A stretch of 64,000 bases of DNA, from positions 1 through 64,000 of the forward strand of contig NZ_FOLW01000002.1 of the NCBI RefSeq assembly GCF_900112475.1, written 5' to 3'. The position numbers were made by a program, and so were the translations under genes. Positions 28,901 through 38,098 of this stretch are shown piece by piece. The first letter of the stretch is position 1. Each line of letters begins with the position of its first letter. Under the pieces are notes generated by a model. That model saw only the letters and a list, made by a program, of their open reading frames with translations, was not told the origin of the DNA and ran no database searches. The DNA is from Pragia fontium DSM 5563 = ATCC 49100 (GTDB lineage: Bacteria; Pseudomonadota; Gammaproteobacteria; Enterobacterales; Enterobacteriaceae).

Positions 28901-29434
28901 CCAGCAATGAACTCGCTGTTCATTTTCCGGAGCGTAGAGTTCATTCAGTTTACAACCTTCTTTAAGAAAGGTGGTTTTACCGGCACCGCGATTACCAATA
29001 ACCAGATACCAAGGTAATTGATACTGGTAATCTTTTACCGTTAGCTGCTTTTGTAAATTCACTATCCAGCGATCGAAGTATCGCTGTTGAATGCCAACCT
29101 CCAACTGAACCGGATCTTTGACTTCTTGCTTAGCCTGCTTTTGTTGTGAGCGTAATCGGCGGTTAGTGAATTCCAGATGCAGCAGTGCCCATATCATGGC
29201 GCTAAGAATCGTTATTAAGGTAATCAGCCAGCGGCGAACGGATGGAGCAAAGGGTTTCATCTCCATAATTTCAAAGTCATCACCATAGCTCCACATCCAA
29301 AACATGAAGAACAGCCAGATACCGGCAATGACATACAGTCGGGTTTTTTTAGCCGGTAATTTGGGTGATTTTATTAGCTTCGGTAATCTGGGAAGCTTGG
29401 GTAACCGGGGTTTTAGTATAGACGGCAGCTTCAT
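25907..29434 (-). CDS. tssM: T6SS membrane complex protein TssM (IcmF/VasK)
   Basis: 1175 residues, full length. Two N-terminal membrane helices (about 33-48, 68-87), a cytoplasmic NTPase-like domain with Walker A GNRGAGKTT (147-155), a third helix (about 457-475), and a long periplasmic part including the IcmF and DUF1215 regions that contacts TssJ. Forms the trans-envelope TssJLM channel. The first 30 residues are a Lys/Pro/Leu repeat (LPKLPRLPKL), unusual basic low-complexity sequence before the first helix. Ends 41 bp before vasL. Confidence 0.93.
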   Translation of the reverse strand: MKLPSILKPRLPKLPRLPKLIKSPKLPAKKTRLYVIAGIWLFFMFWMWSYGDDFEIMEMKPFAPSVRRWLITLITILSAMIWALLHLEFTNRRLRSQQKQAKQEVKDPVQLEVGIQQRYFDRWIVNLQKQLTVKDYQYQLPWYLVIGNRGAGKTTFLKEGCKLNELYAPENEQRVHCWLNDQAVIIEADGILLEQPTDHALPTLYEKLWRNALSWLAEIRPAQPLNGIILTVDLYQFCTFNKIERENYISALKSRLTEIAQDLHTKLPVYIVLTKLDLLYGFGAMYQALDKAQREEILGITFPIDDGDWKKSLNNFWQQWIHQLNNALPGMMLNNVDVSQRSQLFTFIRQINGLKDYIEDLIDQGLFSSEHQPFLLRGLYLTSSMQKGQMEDLFVKSAASQYNLPEQVYPSWQSPLSHTYFTHELLNNLLFEETQLAGKNEEYRQYVRHRLYRWSASAAGLAVIIIASWQYFYSSNHQAGEEVLAKAKQYVNIELPTEKDYLGALQLPLLNPVSQATFAYGDYNRRGMLSDMGLYQGYKIGPYVESTYYNLLLQRFLPSIMNGLEQQLSKEKEGSDNKLRILRIMRMIEDETGRDKTAVMNYMIDRWSEEFKGQNDVQIQLENHLSYALDNIHWKAERLKKNRLAIESYRPYEQNIQDAQVDLRRLSIYRRVYQSLHGQAKSALPTDLNIRNQVGASFDSVFAADNEALLKVPQLLTRSGLTNFFVLQDDSLIKYTSLDSWVLEITKNVHYSKADREEIQKQITSLYLNDYITTWHNAYNNIHIRKFADIPDVIAGLEQITSGEYVFKRIMELLRENTTPKDSVLGEGSKLLNTSNPTQSSDYRLLNYLSHQFTKENSVTIEDKDQISALGNVSVRLTDLHRYMMAIQNSPSPGKSALQAVQLRLSNNNSDPIFEAQQLSKSLPEPLGRWVSELATEAWNVIMIEAIKSLEIEWNDKVVMPYRQTLANRYPFAPGAKLDVPLSEFERFFGYGGTLDAFYQQNLKVFIDNDLGMNENGKSLIHPNILRQLEIAEKIRRTFFSKQNGLGIQFSIQPINMSGNRRRGVLNLDGQLVEYRHSSSIPVRLIWPNSMRDNVESKLTLIGGDRSNKTLSYSSAWGLLRMINSGKLTNVSNNSFDVRYDIDNGYIIYRVFIDESDNPFAGGLFSQFNLPNTLY

Positions 29435-29437
29435 TGA

Positions 29438-30850
29438 TTACTCCTTGTTACCTAATGAGTCTTTTAGTCCGTTACAACTATCAAAGAAAGAGGGTTCCCA
29501 CTCTTTTGCGGATAGCTGGGCTGCTTTATGAACTAAGTTTTCTAATTGTTGTTTGCCTAACTTATGGCATCCGGCCTGATGTAACAGCTTGATGGTTTGC
29601 AGTTGGGTATAACTCCGTGAGCGGGGCTCATCGCCGGTGGTTTGTTCCAGAAACGTTAGCGCTGACTGTAGGCCTTCGCTGTTAAACAGGGATAAAGCCT
29701 GAGAAAAATCTTCACTTTGTGATTGGCTATGTTCTTTCTGGTTTAGCCACTTTTGAGTTTGTGGATTCATAAACGGTTCACCGTTAGAGAAACACAGTGA
29801 TTGGCATTCAGAAAAACGCGCCAGAAAATACTTCAGTTCATTTTTGATGACGTCCGCCGTAGTGGGATGTCCCAGCTTGTTGGCAATGGCGGCGGAGAGA
29901 TAGTGGCCATCAAACCAGAAAGGAGAATAGGCGATGGTGTTTTCTACCTTGAGCCAGAGTGCCAATGAGGGACGAGACAACTCACGTTCAAATTCACTGA
30001 TTTTTTCTATCGGTAGTGCCGGTACCGAAGTCACACCATTACTGACGGCGGGTGGTGTGGCAATATTAAACCAGACGGCATGGCGTCTTAACTGAAAGCT
30101 GATTGGTGTGGTAAATGAGCGCTCTGCCTCAATTTCGGCAATTTTTAGCAGGGTTTTACTCCAGGCTCGCTCAGATGAGTCATCCAGCATCACATGAGGG
30201 AGCGAGGTATGAGGTACCTTGGATTCAGAGGTTGTCTGCGAACCGTTATTTGGGCTTGTTGATGGTGCTGCTGCGGCTACTGTGGTCGGCGTCACTGCCG
30301 CTGCCGACGGTAGCTCACTAATGGATGATTTTGAGTAGCTAACAATCAATTTATCCAGTTGTTCACATAGGGCGGTTTGCTCTTGCCACAGCTGTTTTAA
30401 ACGAACAAATTCGCTGATAGATTGCTCACGCTCTTCGGCAATCGCCGAGTGGCTAAACAGCTCTTTGGCGTTAACAAAACGCTGGATAATCATTTGAGCG
30501 ATGCGCAGTTTATTTTTCTGCGGGGCAGCAATACTCCAGTAAGCTTCAACATAATCAGCCAGCAGAGCGATAGCCAGCAGAATACTGGCGGGGCGTTCAC
30601 TGCGCTGTAACGTATTGAGCAGGTGAGTTAATAGCCTGAAATCTTTCGTCTCTTCAGCCAGCAATTTTAAGATTCGATCTTGAACATCGGGGATATTGAC
30701 CGTTTCATGGCTAATCGTGCCGAGCTTAGCCATTTCGGTGTCAATATATTCCCAGTCCCCATTATCCGATGGGATAGCCTGTTCTAATTGTCTTTGTGGC
30801 AGTGGCTTAAGGATTAAGTCACGCCAGGGGTGCTGAGTAATAAATTCCAT
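29438..30850 (-). CDS. tssA: T6SS protein TssA (VasJ type)
   Basis: 470 residues. N-terminal ImpA_N (PIPSDNGDWEYIDTEMAKLG style, with LLAEETKDFRLLTHLL), a Ser/Thr/Ala-rich linker (about 178-215), then the VasJ C-terminal domain (RHAVWFNIATPPAV; SPFWFDGHYLSA). TssA binds baseplate, Hcp and sheath and coordinates priming and polymerisation of the tail. It lies 3 bp before tssM and 7 bp after vasI, typical of the V. cholerae vasI-vasJ-vasK order. Confidence 0.9.
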   Translation of the reverse strand: MEFITQHPWRDLILKPLPQRQLEQAIPSDNGDWEYIDTEMAKLGTISHETVNIPDVQDRILKLLAEETKDFRLLTHLLNTLQRSERPASILLAIALLADYVEAYWSIAAPQKNKLRIAQMIIQRFVNAKELFSHSAIAEEREQSISEFVRLKQLWQEQTALCEQLDKLIVSYSKSSISELPSAAAVTPTTVAAAAPSTSPNNGSQTTSESKVPHTSLPHVMLDDSSERAWSKTLLKIAEIEAERSFTTPISFQLRRHAVWFNIATPPAVSNGVTSVPALPIEKISEFERELSRPSLALWLKVENTIAYSPFWFDGHYLSAAIANKLGHPTTADVIKNELKYFLARFSECQSLCFSNGEPFMNPQTQKWLNQKEHSQSQSEDFSQALSLFNSEGLQSALTFLEQTTGDEPRSRSYTQLQTIKLLHQAGCHKLGKQQLENLVHKAAQLSAKEWEPSFFDSCNGLKDSLGNKE

Positions 30851-30857
30851 AATTCGT

Positions 30858-31544
30858 TTACCATCTACAGGCTTGTCGAAGGGGGGAAATTGCTTTTGAT
30901 AGCCCGCTAATTTGGAAAGAGATCCCGTTTAATGCTTTGTTTTCTGATTCAATAGTTAATGTTTCAGCATTGAGCAGGCGCTGAATTTCCGAAATACCGG
31001 GTAATCCACGGCTGCTTTCCAGCAACAGACCGTTATCGCGAACGAACCAATGACTGCGGAATGTGGTACCGGTATTGGTTTTCAGCGTAATGGTGCTGCT
31101 TTTGTCATTTGAGAGCGGATTAAAAAATGCAATTTGCATACGGGTAATGTTGTCCTGACAGCTAAAGATCAATACCGGCCGGGGAGGGCGAATACCCAAC
31201 GCCGGCGTAGAGATAATGACTTCAGGAGACAGTTCACCGTCCGCCTGCTCAGTAAGAAACTCAGTGGAGTGCTCAGGCCGCTGTTTTTCAAGCAACAGGG
31301 CTTTTTGTACTGTATCACTGCGCTTCATAACGGCAGGTTGAGAGACATTCGCCTCGGTTGTTTTGAACAAATTGTCATAACAGGCCAAACGCAACAGTGC
31401 CGACGGCTCACTTCGGCATTGAATCAGCGCTTGCTCCAGACCAGACTTATCGGCAATTTGGGGCTCTGCGGACACGCTGACTGACCCGGCCAAAAGTAAA
31501 GCTGGTAATAGACGTTGTCGTAGCGCTACCCCGATGTTTAACAT
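30858..31544 (-). CDS. vasI: T6SS-associated periplasmic protein VasI/TagO
   Basis: 228 residues with a signal peptide (LLPALLLAGSVSVSA, cleavage about 27). The motif QCRSEPSALLRLACYDNLF is shared by the VasI/TagO family. Its start overlaps the end of clpV by 7 bp. Function of VasI is not well defined; it is retained in V. cholerae-type clusters. No enzymatic motif was seen. Confidence 0.85.
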   Translation of the reverse strand: MLNIGVALRQRLLPALLLAGSVSVSAEPQIADKSGLEQALIQCRSEPSALLRLACYDNLFKTTEANVSQPAVMKRSDTVQKALLLEKQRPEHSTEFLTEQADGELSPEVIISTPALGIRPPRPVLIFSCQDNITRMQIAFFNPLSNDKSSTITLKTNTGTTFRSHWFVRDNGLLLESSRGLPGISEIQRLLNAETLTIESENKALNGISFQISGLSKAISPLRQACRW

Positions 31545-34210
31545 ACCGGTTCCTCACCTACATAAGAGGTAAACTGGTTGTTGTTAACGCTGAAGCGTAC
31601 ATAGTTAATGGATTCACCCGCGGCCATTTTATTCAGCAGTTGCAGAGACACCGGCGGCAGAAGTTGACCATCAATGATAGATTCCAGCATACGAGCTCCG
31701 TTCTCTGCCCGGGTAGCTCTGGCAATAATTTGTTCAGGCACGTCTTCATCGAATACCACTTTGGCATCAAATTTATCCTGAAGCGTTCTTTCCAGTTTCT
31801 TTAGTTTTCCTTGAACAATCACGCTTAACACTGCTTTGGAAAGTGGTAGGTAAGGAATAATTTCCATACGCGCCAGCAGCGCTGGTTTAAAGAAGTCAGC
31901 TAACTCTTGATAAAGTTGGTCGCCAATCATCTCTGGTCGATCGGCATAGTCAACGATGGTTTGGTAACCTAAGTTAGACGTTAGGAAGAACACCACATTC
32001 TTACAGTCAATGATTCGACCTTCTCCATCAGCTAATTCACCTTTATCAAAGGCTTGATAGAACAAGTTGAGGACATCCGGATGGGCTTTTTCTACTTCAT
32101 CCAGCAGTACCACTGAATAAGGTTTTTGACGAATACTCTCGGTCAGAATACCGCCTTCACCGTAGCCGACATAGCCAGGAGGAGAACCAATTAGGCGAGA
32201 TACGGTATGCTTTTCCTGATATTCAGACATGTTAATGGTCGTCAGATACTGTCTGCCACCAAACATCAGCTCAGAAATTTGAATAACGGATTCTGTTTTA
32301 CCAACGCCACTCGGGCCAACTAACAAGAATGCGCCCAATGGTCTACCCGCTCGGCGAAGATCGGCGCGAGCGGTTAATAAATGTTTATGCAGATTCTCAA
32401 TGGCCAGATCCTGACCTTTAATTTCGCTGCTGAGATATTTCGGTAGTTCGGTGACAATGGATAGTTCATTTTGCGAAATGCGGTTAAGCGGTACACCAGT
32501 CCATTCAGCAATAACGGAAGAGATCTGTTTTTTATCCACGTGTGGCGATACTAACAGCTCTTCTTTTTGTAGTTCATTGAGCTCCAGCGTTAACGAGGTG
32601 AGCTCACCCAGTAGAATCGGCTCTTGTGATTTAGCATCATTGATGCTGTCATCCTGTGTATCTGCTTCACTTCCTCCAGTGACTACCGGAGTTGAAGGAG
32701 AGAGTAACAGCGCTCGCAGTTCAATAATGCGGTGAACCAATGCTTGCTGTTTTTGCCAGAGAATATTGATGTTATCCAGTTGTTCCTGACTGTCATCACA
32801 CAGTTGTTTGAGACCAATGATGCGTGCTGAGTTATCTTTCAGCCCCAAACGATGTTCTCTCTCCAGCAGTTCAATCTCTTCGTTAAGCTGATGCAGGCTA
32901 TTTTCCAGCACCGAAACCTGACGTGGCGGAGAAGTTAAATTGATGGAGATACGAGCACAGGCGGTATCCAATACATCAATAGCTTTATCGGGCAGTTGGC
33001 GACCTGAAATATAGCGATCGCTGAGATAGGCGGCAGCCTGTAATGCATCATCATCAATTAATACCCCGTGAGATTCTTCATAGATTTCACGGAGTCCCCG
33101 CATGATAATGACCGCTTCGTCAGCAGAAGGCTCGCCAACTTTAACTAATTGGAAGCGGCGAGAAAGGGCGGCGTCTTTCTCAAAGTATTTTTTGTATTCG
33201 CTCCAGGTCGTTGCTGCGATAGTTTTCAGTTCACCACGGGCTAACGCAGGTTTCAACAGGTTCGAAACGTCTAATCCTCCTTGCTGATTACCAGCACCGA
33301 TGAGCGTATGGGCTTCATCAATAAACAGGATAATCGGAATAGGAGAATGACTGACTTCAGACATAATACCTTTGAAGCGTTTTTCAAATTCACCTTTTAC
33401 TGAAGCCCCTGCCTGTAGCGAACCTAAATCCAACGACATAATTTGTGTACCCAATAAACGTTCTGGTACACGGTCTTTGGCAATTCTTATGGCTAATCCT
33501 TCTATCAGGGCACTTTTACCGACGCCAGCGTCGCCGACTACGATCGGATTGTTTTTTCTGCGGCGGGAGAGAATATCTACCATCAGGTCGATCTCTTTAT
33601 CACGGCCTAATACCGGATCAAGTTTTCCATCAATCGCCTGTTGCGTCATGTTGGTGGCGTATTTATCGAGTAAGGTCGCATTGTGGGCAGAAGCTGCGCC
33701 GCCAACCTTTCTGTCGGATGAATGGGGCGTAACGCTTTCGGCAGAACCACTGGTCCACTGATGGAATTCAGACTGTAACAAGTCTTTATTGATCGACGTC
33801 AGCAACTGGGCGACTGGTTTTGAAACATAGCGGTTTGGACTATGCAGAATAGTCAGCAAAATGACGCCGGTTCTGAGGTTGGTTTCTTTTAATTCAGCGC
33901 TACTGAGTAACAGTGAATCTTGTAATAGTTCGACCAACAGTGGGGAAAAACTCGGGGTCGTTTGCCCATTTTGCGCATTATCAATCGGTGTTTGTTCTAA
34001 TAAGCCACACAGAACTTCGGTATCGATATTGGCTTTAGATAATATTTGTCGAATATCACATAGCGGCGTTTCCAGGCTTTGTAACAGGAAATGCGAAACC
34101 GTAATCTCTGCACTTTGCGAGTTGACACAGATGGCGGCAGCACTTTCAAAAATATGACGACTGACCGGGTTTAGCTGTTGAAGTAATTTTGGAAGTTCAA
34201 TACGAATCAT
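31538..34210 (-). CDS. tssH: T6SS sheath-recycling AAA+ ATPase ClpV/TssH
   Basis: 890 residues. N-terminal ClpV-specific domain that binds contracted VipB, then two AAA+ modules: Walker A1 GDAGVGKS (226-233) with [13 protein letters not shown], and Walker A2 GPSGVGKT (632-639) with [15 protein letters not shown] coiled middle domain (about 435-500) and a Ser/Asp-rich insertion (about 505-535) follow module 1. It disassembles the contracted TssBC sheath so it can be reused. In V. cholerae vasH follows this gene; here vasI begins immediately. Confidence 0.95.
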   Translation of the reverse strand: MIRIELPKLLQQLNPVSRHIFESAAAICVNSQSAEITVSHFLLQSLETPLCDIRQILSKANIDTEVLCGLLEQTPIDNAQNGQTTPSFSPLLVELLQDSLLLSSAELKETNLRTGVILLTILHSPNRYVSKPVAQLLTSINKDLLQSEFHQWTSGSAESVTPHSSDRKVGGAASAHNATLLDKYATNMTQQAIDGKLDPVLGRDKEIDLMVDILSRRRKNNPIVVGDAGVGKSALIEGLAIRIAKDRVPERLLGTQIMSLDLGSLQAGASVKGEFEKRFKGIMSEVSHSPIPIILFIDEAHTLIGAGNQQGGLDVSNLLKPALARGELKTIAATTWSEYKKYFEKDAALSRRFQLVKVGEPSADEAVIIMRGLREIYEESHGVLIDDDALQAAAYLSDRYISGRQLPDKAIDVLDTACARISINLTSPPRQVSVLENSLHQLNEEIELLEREHRLGLKDNSARIIGLKQLCDDSQEQLDNINILWQKQQALVHRIIELRALLLSPSTPVVTGGSEADTQDDSINDAKSQEPILLGELTSLTLELNELQKEELLVSPHVDKKQISSVIAEWTGVPLNRISQNELSIVTELPKYLSSEIKGQDLAIENLHKHLLTARADLRRAGRPLGAFLLVGPSGVGKTESVIQISELMFGGRQYLTTINMSEYQEKHTVSRLIGSPPGYVGYGEGGILTESIRQKPYSVVLLDEVEKAHPDVLNLFYQAFDKGELADGEGRIIDCKNVVFFLTSNLGYQTIVDYADRPEMIGDQLYQELADFFKPALLARMEIIPYLPLSKAVLSVIVQGKLKKLERTLQDKFDAKVVFDEDVPEQIIARATRAENGARMLESIIDGQLLPPVSLQLLNKMAAGESINYVRFSVNNNQFTSYVGEEPVC

Positions 34211-34221
34211 GGCTAATCCCT

Positions 34222-34986
34222 TTATTTAAGTAGCATATTAAGTTGTTCTAATATGCTGATACTTTGTGAGTTGAGTTTGGATAAATAGAGCGAGTAGGCT
34301 AAAACCAGCACGCCAACGGTAACGATAACAATATGCTTTGTCGTCAATTGCTTAGGTAGAAAATAGCGAGCTGGTTTTTTAACGCCAAGGTGCAGACGAG
34401 TAGACGTCGGCTCGCCGTTTAGCGATAACAGTAAGCTTTGTAGGCGGCGGAATAATTTTTCAAACTCGTCGTTATTGGCATTCTGAACTTTATAGCGTCC
34501 TCTGAATCCAAGGCCAAAACACAGGTAAATAAATTCCAGCATATCTTTGTAGCGTTTAGGCTCATTCATCAGTCGTTCGGTAATCTGAAATACTCGCTCG
34601 CCGCCCCAGCCTTCATTGTGAAAGTGAATAAGTAATGACTTCTGGCTCCAAAACTTGGCCAGAGAAGAGTCAGCGCTCATCACACATTCATCAATAAAGG
34701 TGCACAGGACATAGCGAAAGGTCACAATCGATCCTGGCTCATAACCTTCCATTTCCAGAAACTGCTCGATACTTTCAATATCGGTTTGAATCTGACGGTA
34801 TAAATAATCCGGTTCAGGGATATCCACTGATAGATCCTGCATACGCAGAATCATGCCTAACAGAGGGGTTGCCGCATCAATAATGGGATTGATATTGCGA
34901 CCCCGAAGGGTTAATGAGTATTGTTCCAGCCTATTTAGATAACGGCTGGACTGATCGGCTCCGTGCCATAGTGATTGTTCACTCAT
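34222..34986 (-). CDS. tssL: T6SS membrane protein TssL (DotU/IcmH)
   Basis: 254 residues. Cytoplasmic helical DotU domain (FRYVLCTFIDECVMS and FHNEGWGGERVF and LGFRGRYKV are diagnostic) and one C-terminal membrane helix (about 222-242, IVIVTVGVLVLAYSLYL). Part of the TssJLM complex, with no periplasmic peptidoglycan-binding extension. Starts at the stop of tssK (1 bp overlap). Confidence 0.93.
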   Translation of the reverse strand: MSEQSLWHGADQSSRYLNRLEQYSLTLRGRNINPIIDAATPLLGMILRMQDLSVDIPEPDYLYRQIQTDIESIEQFLEMEGYEPGSIVTFRYVLCTFIDECVMSADSSLAKFWSQKSLLIHFHNEGWGGERVFQITERLMNEPKRYKDMLEFIYLCFGLGFRGRYKVQNANNDEFEKLFRRLQSLLLSLNGEPTSTRLHLGVKKPARYFLPKQLTTKHIVIVTVGVLVLAYSLYLSKLNSQSISILEQLNMLLK

Positions 34987-36329
34987 TACTTACTCCTCAC
35001 CGCCCAGAACTGCAGGTCAAGCTCAGGGAAGTTACCTGCAACATGGAAGGCAATGCTGTTTGCTTTGACAATTTCTTGCCATTCAGCAGACTGGTTATCC
35101 AGTTGGAAATAGATATAGCCAGCATGGAATGGTAACTGAGGTGGTGCTGCAGACAGTGGCGTCAGAGGAATACCTGGTAATTGAACCCTGACCAGATGCT
35201 CGACTTTGGTTGGTGTGGATATCTTAGTTTGCTGAACAAACAGGCGAATTAATTGATCCTGCGGTAGTTGAGCCTTAACCGCCAGAACAAAGTTAGCGGT
35301 TTTCAGCAGATCAATATCGTTAATCACACCGGTATATGCATTGTTGCGATCGACCAGTGGAATCGGTACCGCTCTCGGGGTTAGAACAATACTTAACGCC
35401 TGACGGGTTTTCAGCACTAAATCACTGAATGTCCGCGTTAGATCATCATGATTATACAGTTGGAAATCCTGCGCGGTTTTCGATTCAGAAGTGAACGTCA
35501 TTAACTCTGAGCAGGTTTTGGTTAACATTAAATACAACGTTTCCGGGTGCACAATTTGTGTGTGCGCCAGATGCCGATAAATAGGTTTCGTTGAATTCAG
35601 CAGCTGTAACATCAGGAATTCGGCGATACCAGAAATACCTTGTTGCGTTGGTGAACCAATTTTTTCCGACAGTTGTTTAGCGCGTTCAGCAACCAGATTG
35701 GCTACTTCTTCCATAAAGGTTTGTAAGTGGGAGGCCACCTGTACTTTGGAAACGGTAGGAATAAAATCTTCATCCAGCATCAGTGTGCCATCGGCTCGCA
35801 CTTCTTTGATGCGGCATAATGGCAAGATAGTATAAGCGCTTAAATTATCGGAACCTCTAATAAGCCGCGGCGATAGTCGGGCAATATTGACCTGAACATA
35901 GTTACCGTTTTGGCTATGTAAATCTCTAATTTGATGAGGATGATTTTTAAAACGCGATATCTCAGACAAATTGTCTGAGTCATGATGCAGTTCAGTAATC
36001 ACATCACTGATGATGGGGAGAGCCAGATAAACATCACGGCTTTCAGTGCTCGGAATTTGCTTTATTTCAATCGGTTGAGGCGGAATATCCTCAAAAGGAA
36101 TATCAAATAATGTTCCGTCAGGCATCACTCCAGCGGCATCAGTGATACTGATACGGCCCAACTTAAGCATTTCGTGGTCGATAGAAAGGCGACTGAATCC
36201 ATAAGAATAGTTGACTGCGGCATCGACTCGACCGTGAATTAAATAATCAATATGCCTTTGTTGCTGTTGTAAATGCTGTGGCGCGATGGAAAGTCCTTCA
36301 CGCCAGATTACGCGATTCTTATTTGCCAT
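34986..36329 (-). CDS. tssK: T6SS baseplate connector TssK
   Basis: 447 residues. The N-terminal WREGLSIAPQHLQQQQRH, the central PHPQI-like shoulder region and the C-terminal AGYIYFQLDNQSAEWQ head are typical of TssK, which as trimers joins the TssFG wedges to the membrane complex. It is 9 bp downstream of tssJ and overlaps tssL by one base. Confidence 0.94.
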   Translation of the reverse strand: MANKNRVIWREGLSIAPQHLQQQQRHIDYLIHGRVDAAVNYSYGFSRLSIDHEMLKLGRISITDAAGVMPDGTLFDIPFEDIPPQPIEIKQIPSTESRDVYLALPIISDVITELHHDSDNLSEISRFKNHPHQIRDLHSQNGNYVQVNIARLSPRLIRGSDNLSAYTILPLCRIKEVRADGTLMLDEDFIPTVSKVQVASHLQTFMEEVANLVAERAKQLSEKIGSPTQQGISGIAEFLMLQLLNSTKPIYRHLAHTQIVHPETLYLMLTKTCSELMTFTSESKTAQDFQLYNHDDLTRTFSDLVLKTRQALSIVLTPRAVPIPLVDRNNAYTGVINDIDLLKTANFVLAVKAQLPQDQLIRLFVQQTKISTPTKVEHLVRVQLPGIPLTPLSAAPPQLPFHAGYIYFQLDNQSAEWQEIVKANSIAFHVAGNFPELDLQFWAVRSK

Positions 36330-36338
36330 TTTATTCCC

Positions 36339-36863
36339 TTAAGATTTCTTTATTTCGACTTCGCCAGCGCGCAAGTGAATAAGGATTTTGTATTTTTTTC
36401 CTACCCCATCGATATCAACGATATCTAACCAATAGATCAGTCCCGAATCTGAGCCTGCATAGTGGGCAATAACCGCCAGATATTGAGTTTTAGACTCAAT
36501 TTTTATCGGTTTTAGGGGTTTAAACTGCCCCGGCTCTAGCGTGTAGTCCTGATGGTCGACATAGTTTTTACCCAATATTTTGTCTAACGGTTCCGTTGCA
36601 ATCTGGTAGTAGTCAGTGCTGAGCAGTTTCGAGTCGTCTTCTAAATAGATCACCTGAATATCGGTCGGGGAAGCTTCTCCCTCCAGATTCTGGTTAATGT
36701 CACTGTCCGCCAGTAATGAGAACTCGATTTCCGTCGGATTTTGGTCCGGATAACCAACCGGGACATCTGGATCCTGAATGACGGTATAAACCTTTTTAGA
36801 CACTTCACAGCCTGATAGCATCAGACTAATGAAAACCAATATAACGACCCAGATACGGCTCAT
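36339..36863 (-). CDS. tssJ: T6SS outer-membrane lipoprotein TssJ
   Basis: 174 residues. Lipobox LMLSGC with Cys19, then a transthyretin-like beta fold (NPTEIEFSLLADSDINQN). Anchors TssM to the outer membrane. Start overlaps the tagH end by 4 bp. No Asp at the second position after Cys (Glu20), consistent with outer-membrane sorting. Confidence 0.9.
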   Translation of the reverse strand: MSRIWVVILVFISLMLSGCEVSKKVYTVIQDPDVPVGYPDQNPTEIEFSLLADSDINQNLEGEASPTDIQVIYLEDDSKLLSTDYYQIATEPLDKILGKNYVDHQDYTLEPGQFKPLKPIKIESKTQYLAVIAHYAGSDSGLIYWLDIVDIDGVGKKYKILIHLRAGEVEIKKS

Positions 36864-38095
36864 AGCGGATCCTTTCCATCAACCTCTTGTTGAAGTTGGC
36901 GAATGTGTCGGTCATAGGATTGCTCATAAATTTCCCAAAACAGTTTTTCAAATCCTTGCTGACGGTTAGAGGTCAGTTCGTCAAAGTAACTGCTGTACAT
37001 TTCCCACGCCCAGGAACCATCTGGAGTACTTTTTTCACTTGCACGGCGATAGCGTAGGAAGCGGGTAATTAATGCCTGTGGAGAGAAGGCCTGAAGTAGT
37101 GCCGCGAGTGCTTCGGAGATAGCCCGTTGGTTTGCCGTATGATGAAGGCGAATTTGACTGAGGCTTTCTGCAAAAGCGGATGGTGCAGATAAATGCACCG
37201 GACATTTTTCAGTGGAATATAATAATTTCAGCATTTCGTCATAGCTGAGATTAAGGTGTAGAGGGTTATCTTCAATCGGTCTTAAATGTTTATCCGACGA
37301 ATAGAGATTAGCGGCATGTAGCGAGCTTAATCCTTCAACCACGGATTTGATGCTATGACCAATTTCTTCTAGTAAATCGTAAGCTTCTTTACTGTCTTTT
37401 AGGTTAATGGAGTGCTGTAATCCCTGAAATAACGGGTTAATGGCTAAGTGATTGAGGTCATTATCCAGAGGCGTAAAATCGTTATTTGACTGGCCTTCTA
37501 ACCGAATAGATTGTTCGAGCACATTTTGTGTGGTGACCACAGGAGGAACCTTATTAATAGTGAACTGGGTGGTAGGTTGTGCAGCATCCAGAACTTTCAT
37601 TGGATCAAGCGGTAGTGACGACAGCACGGGAGTTTGCTGTAGTTCAGTCAATGAATATTCTTCAACGGAATCCACTTTTTTTGACAAAATTTCATTAATT
37701 GGGTCGTGATGATTGGAAATAATATTTTCAGGTCGGATCGATAGAGGATCCTGATACAACGTGCCATTTGGATTGACCTGAACTTTGATTTTAAAATCGG
37801 AGAGCTTCATGATGTCACCATGCTGCAAACGCACCGGTTTGGCTTTGGCAAATAGATCAACATCGTTCAGATAGAGCCCCGGCGCATAAGCACTGATGCA
37901 GAAGTGAGAATCAACCATATCAACTTTGGCATGCAGTGGTTCAATCTGGCCTCGTTGATTTTGAATTGACCAGAAATTATCAGCATTGCTGCCTATTGTT
38001 GCACCTTCCTGATCTATCAATGTATTTCCATGTTTTCCACTGGCAAGACATTCATGATTGAGTATCTGGAGTGTCAGCGTGTTTGAATTATTCAT
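36860..38095 (-). CDS. tagH: T6SS-associated FHA-domain protein TagH
   Basis: 411 residues. An N-terminal FHA domain (about 20-105, GATIGSNADNFWSIQN, HAKVDMVDSHFCI and YLNDV) and a C-terminal helical TagH/VasC region (AFSPQALITRFLRYRRASEKSTPDGSWAWEMY). FHA domains bind phosphothreonine, yet no PpkA kinase or PppA phosphatase gene occurs in this cluster, so the phosphate signal is either supplied elsewhere or not used. Confidence 0.88.
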   Translation of the reverse strand: MNNSNTLTLQILNHECLASGKHGNTLIDQEGATIGSNADNFWSIQNQRGQIEPLHAKVDMVDSHFCISAYAPGLYLNDVDLFAKAKPVRLQHGDIMKLSDFKIKVQVNPNGTLYQDPLSIRPENIISNHHDPINEILSKKVDSVEEYSLTELQQTPVLSSLPLDPMKVLDAAQPTTQFTINKVPPVVTTQNVLEQSIRLEGQSNNDFTPLDNDLNHLAINPLFQGLQHSINLKDSKEAYDLLEEIGHSIKSVVEGLSSLHAANLYSSDKHLRPIEDNPLHLNLSYDEMLKLLYSTEKCPVHLSAPSAFAESLSQIRLHHTANQRAISEALAALLQAFSPQALITRFLRYRRASEKSTPDGSWAWEMYSSYFDELTSNRQQGFEKLFWEIYEQSYDRHIRQLQQEVDGKDPL

Positions 38096-38098
38096 TAA

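Noticed and set aside
33372-33761. 129-residue plus-strand ORF inside clpV
   Set aside because: Antisense shadow of the ATPase module.
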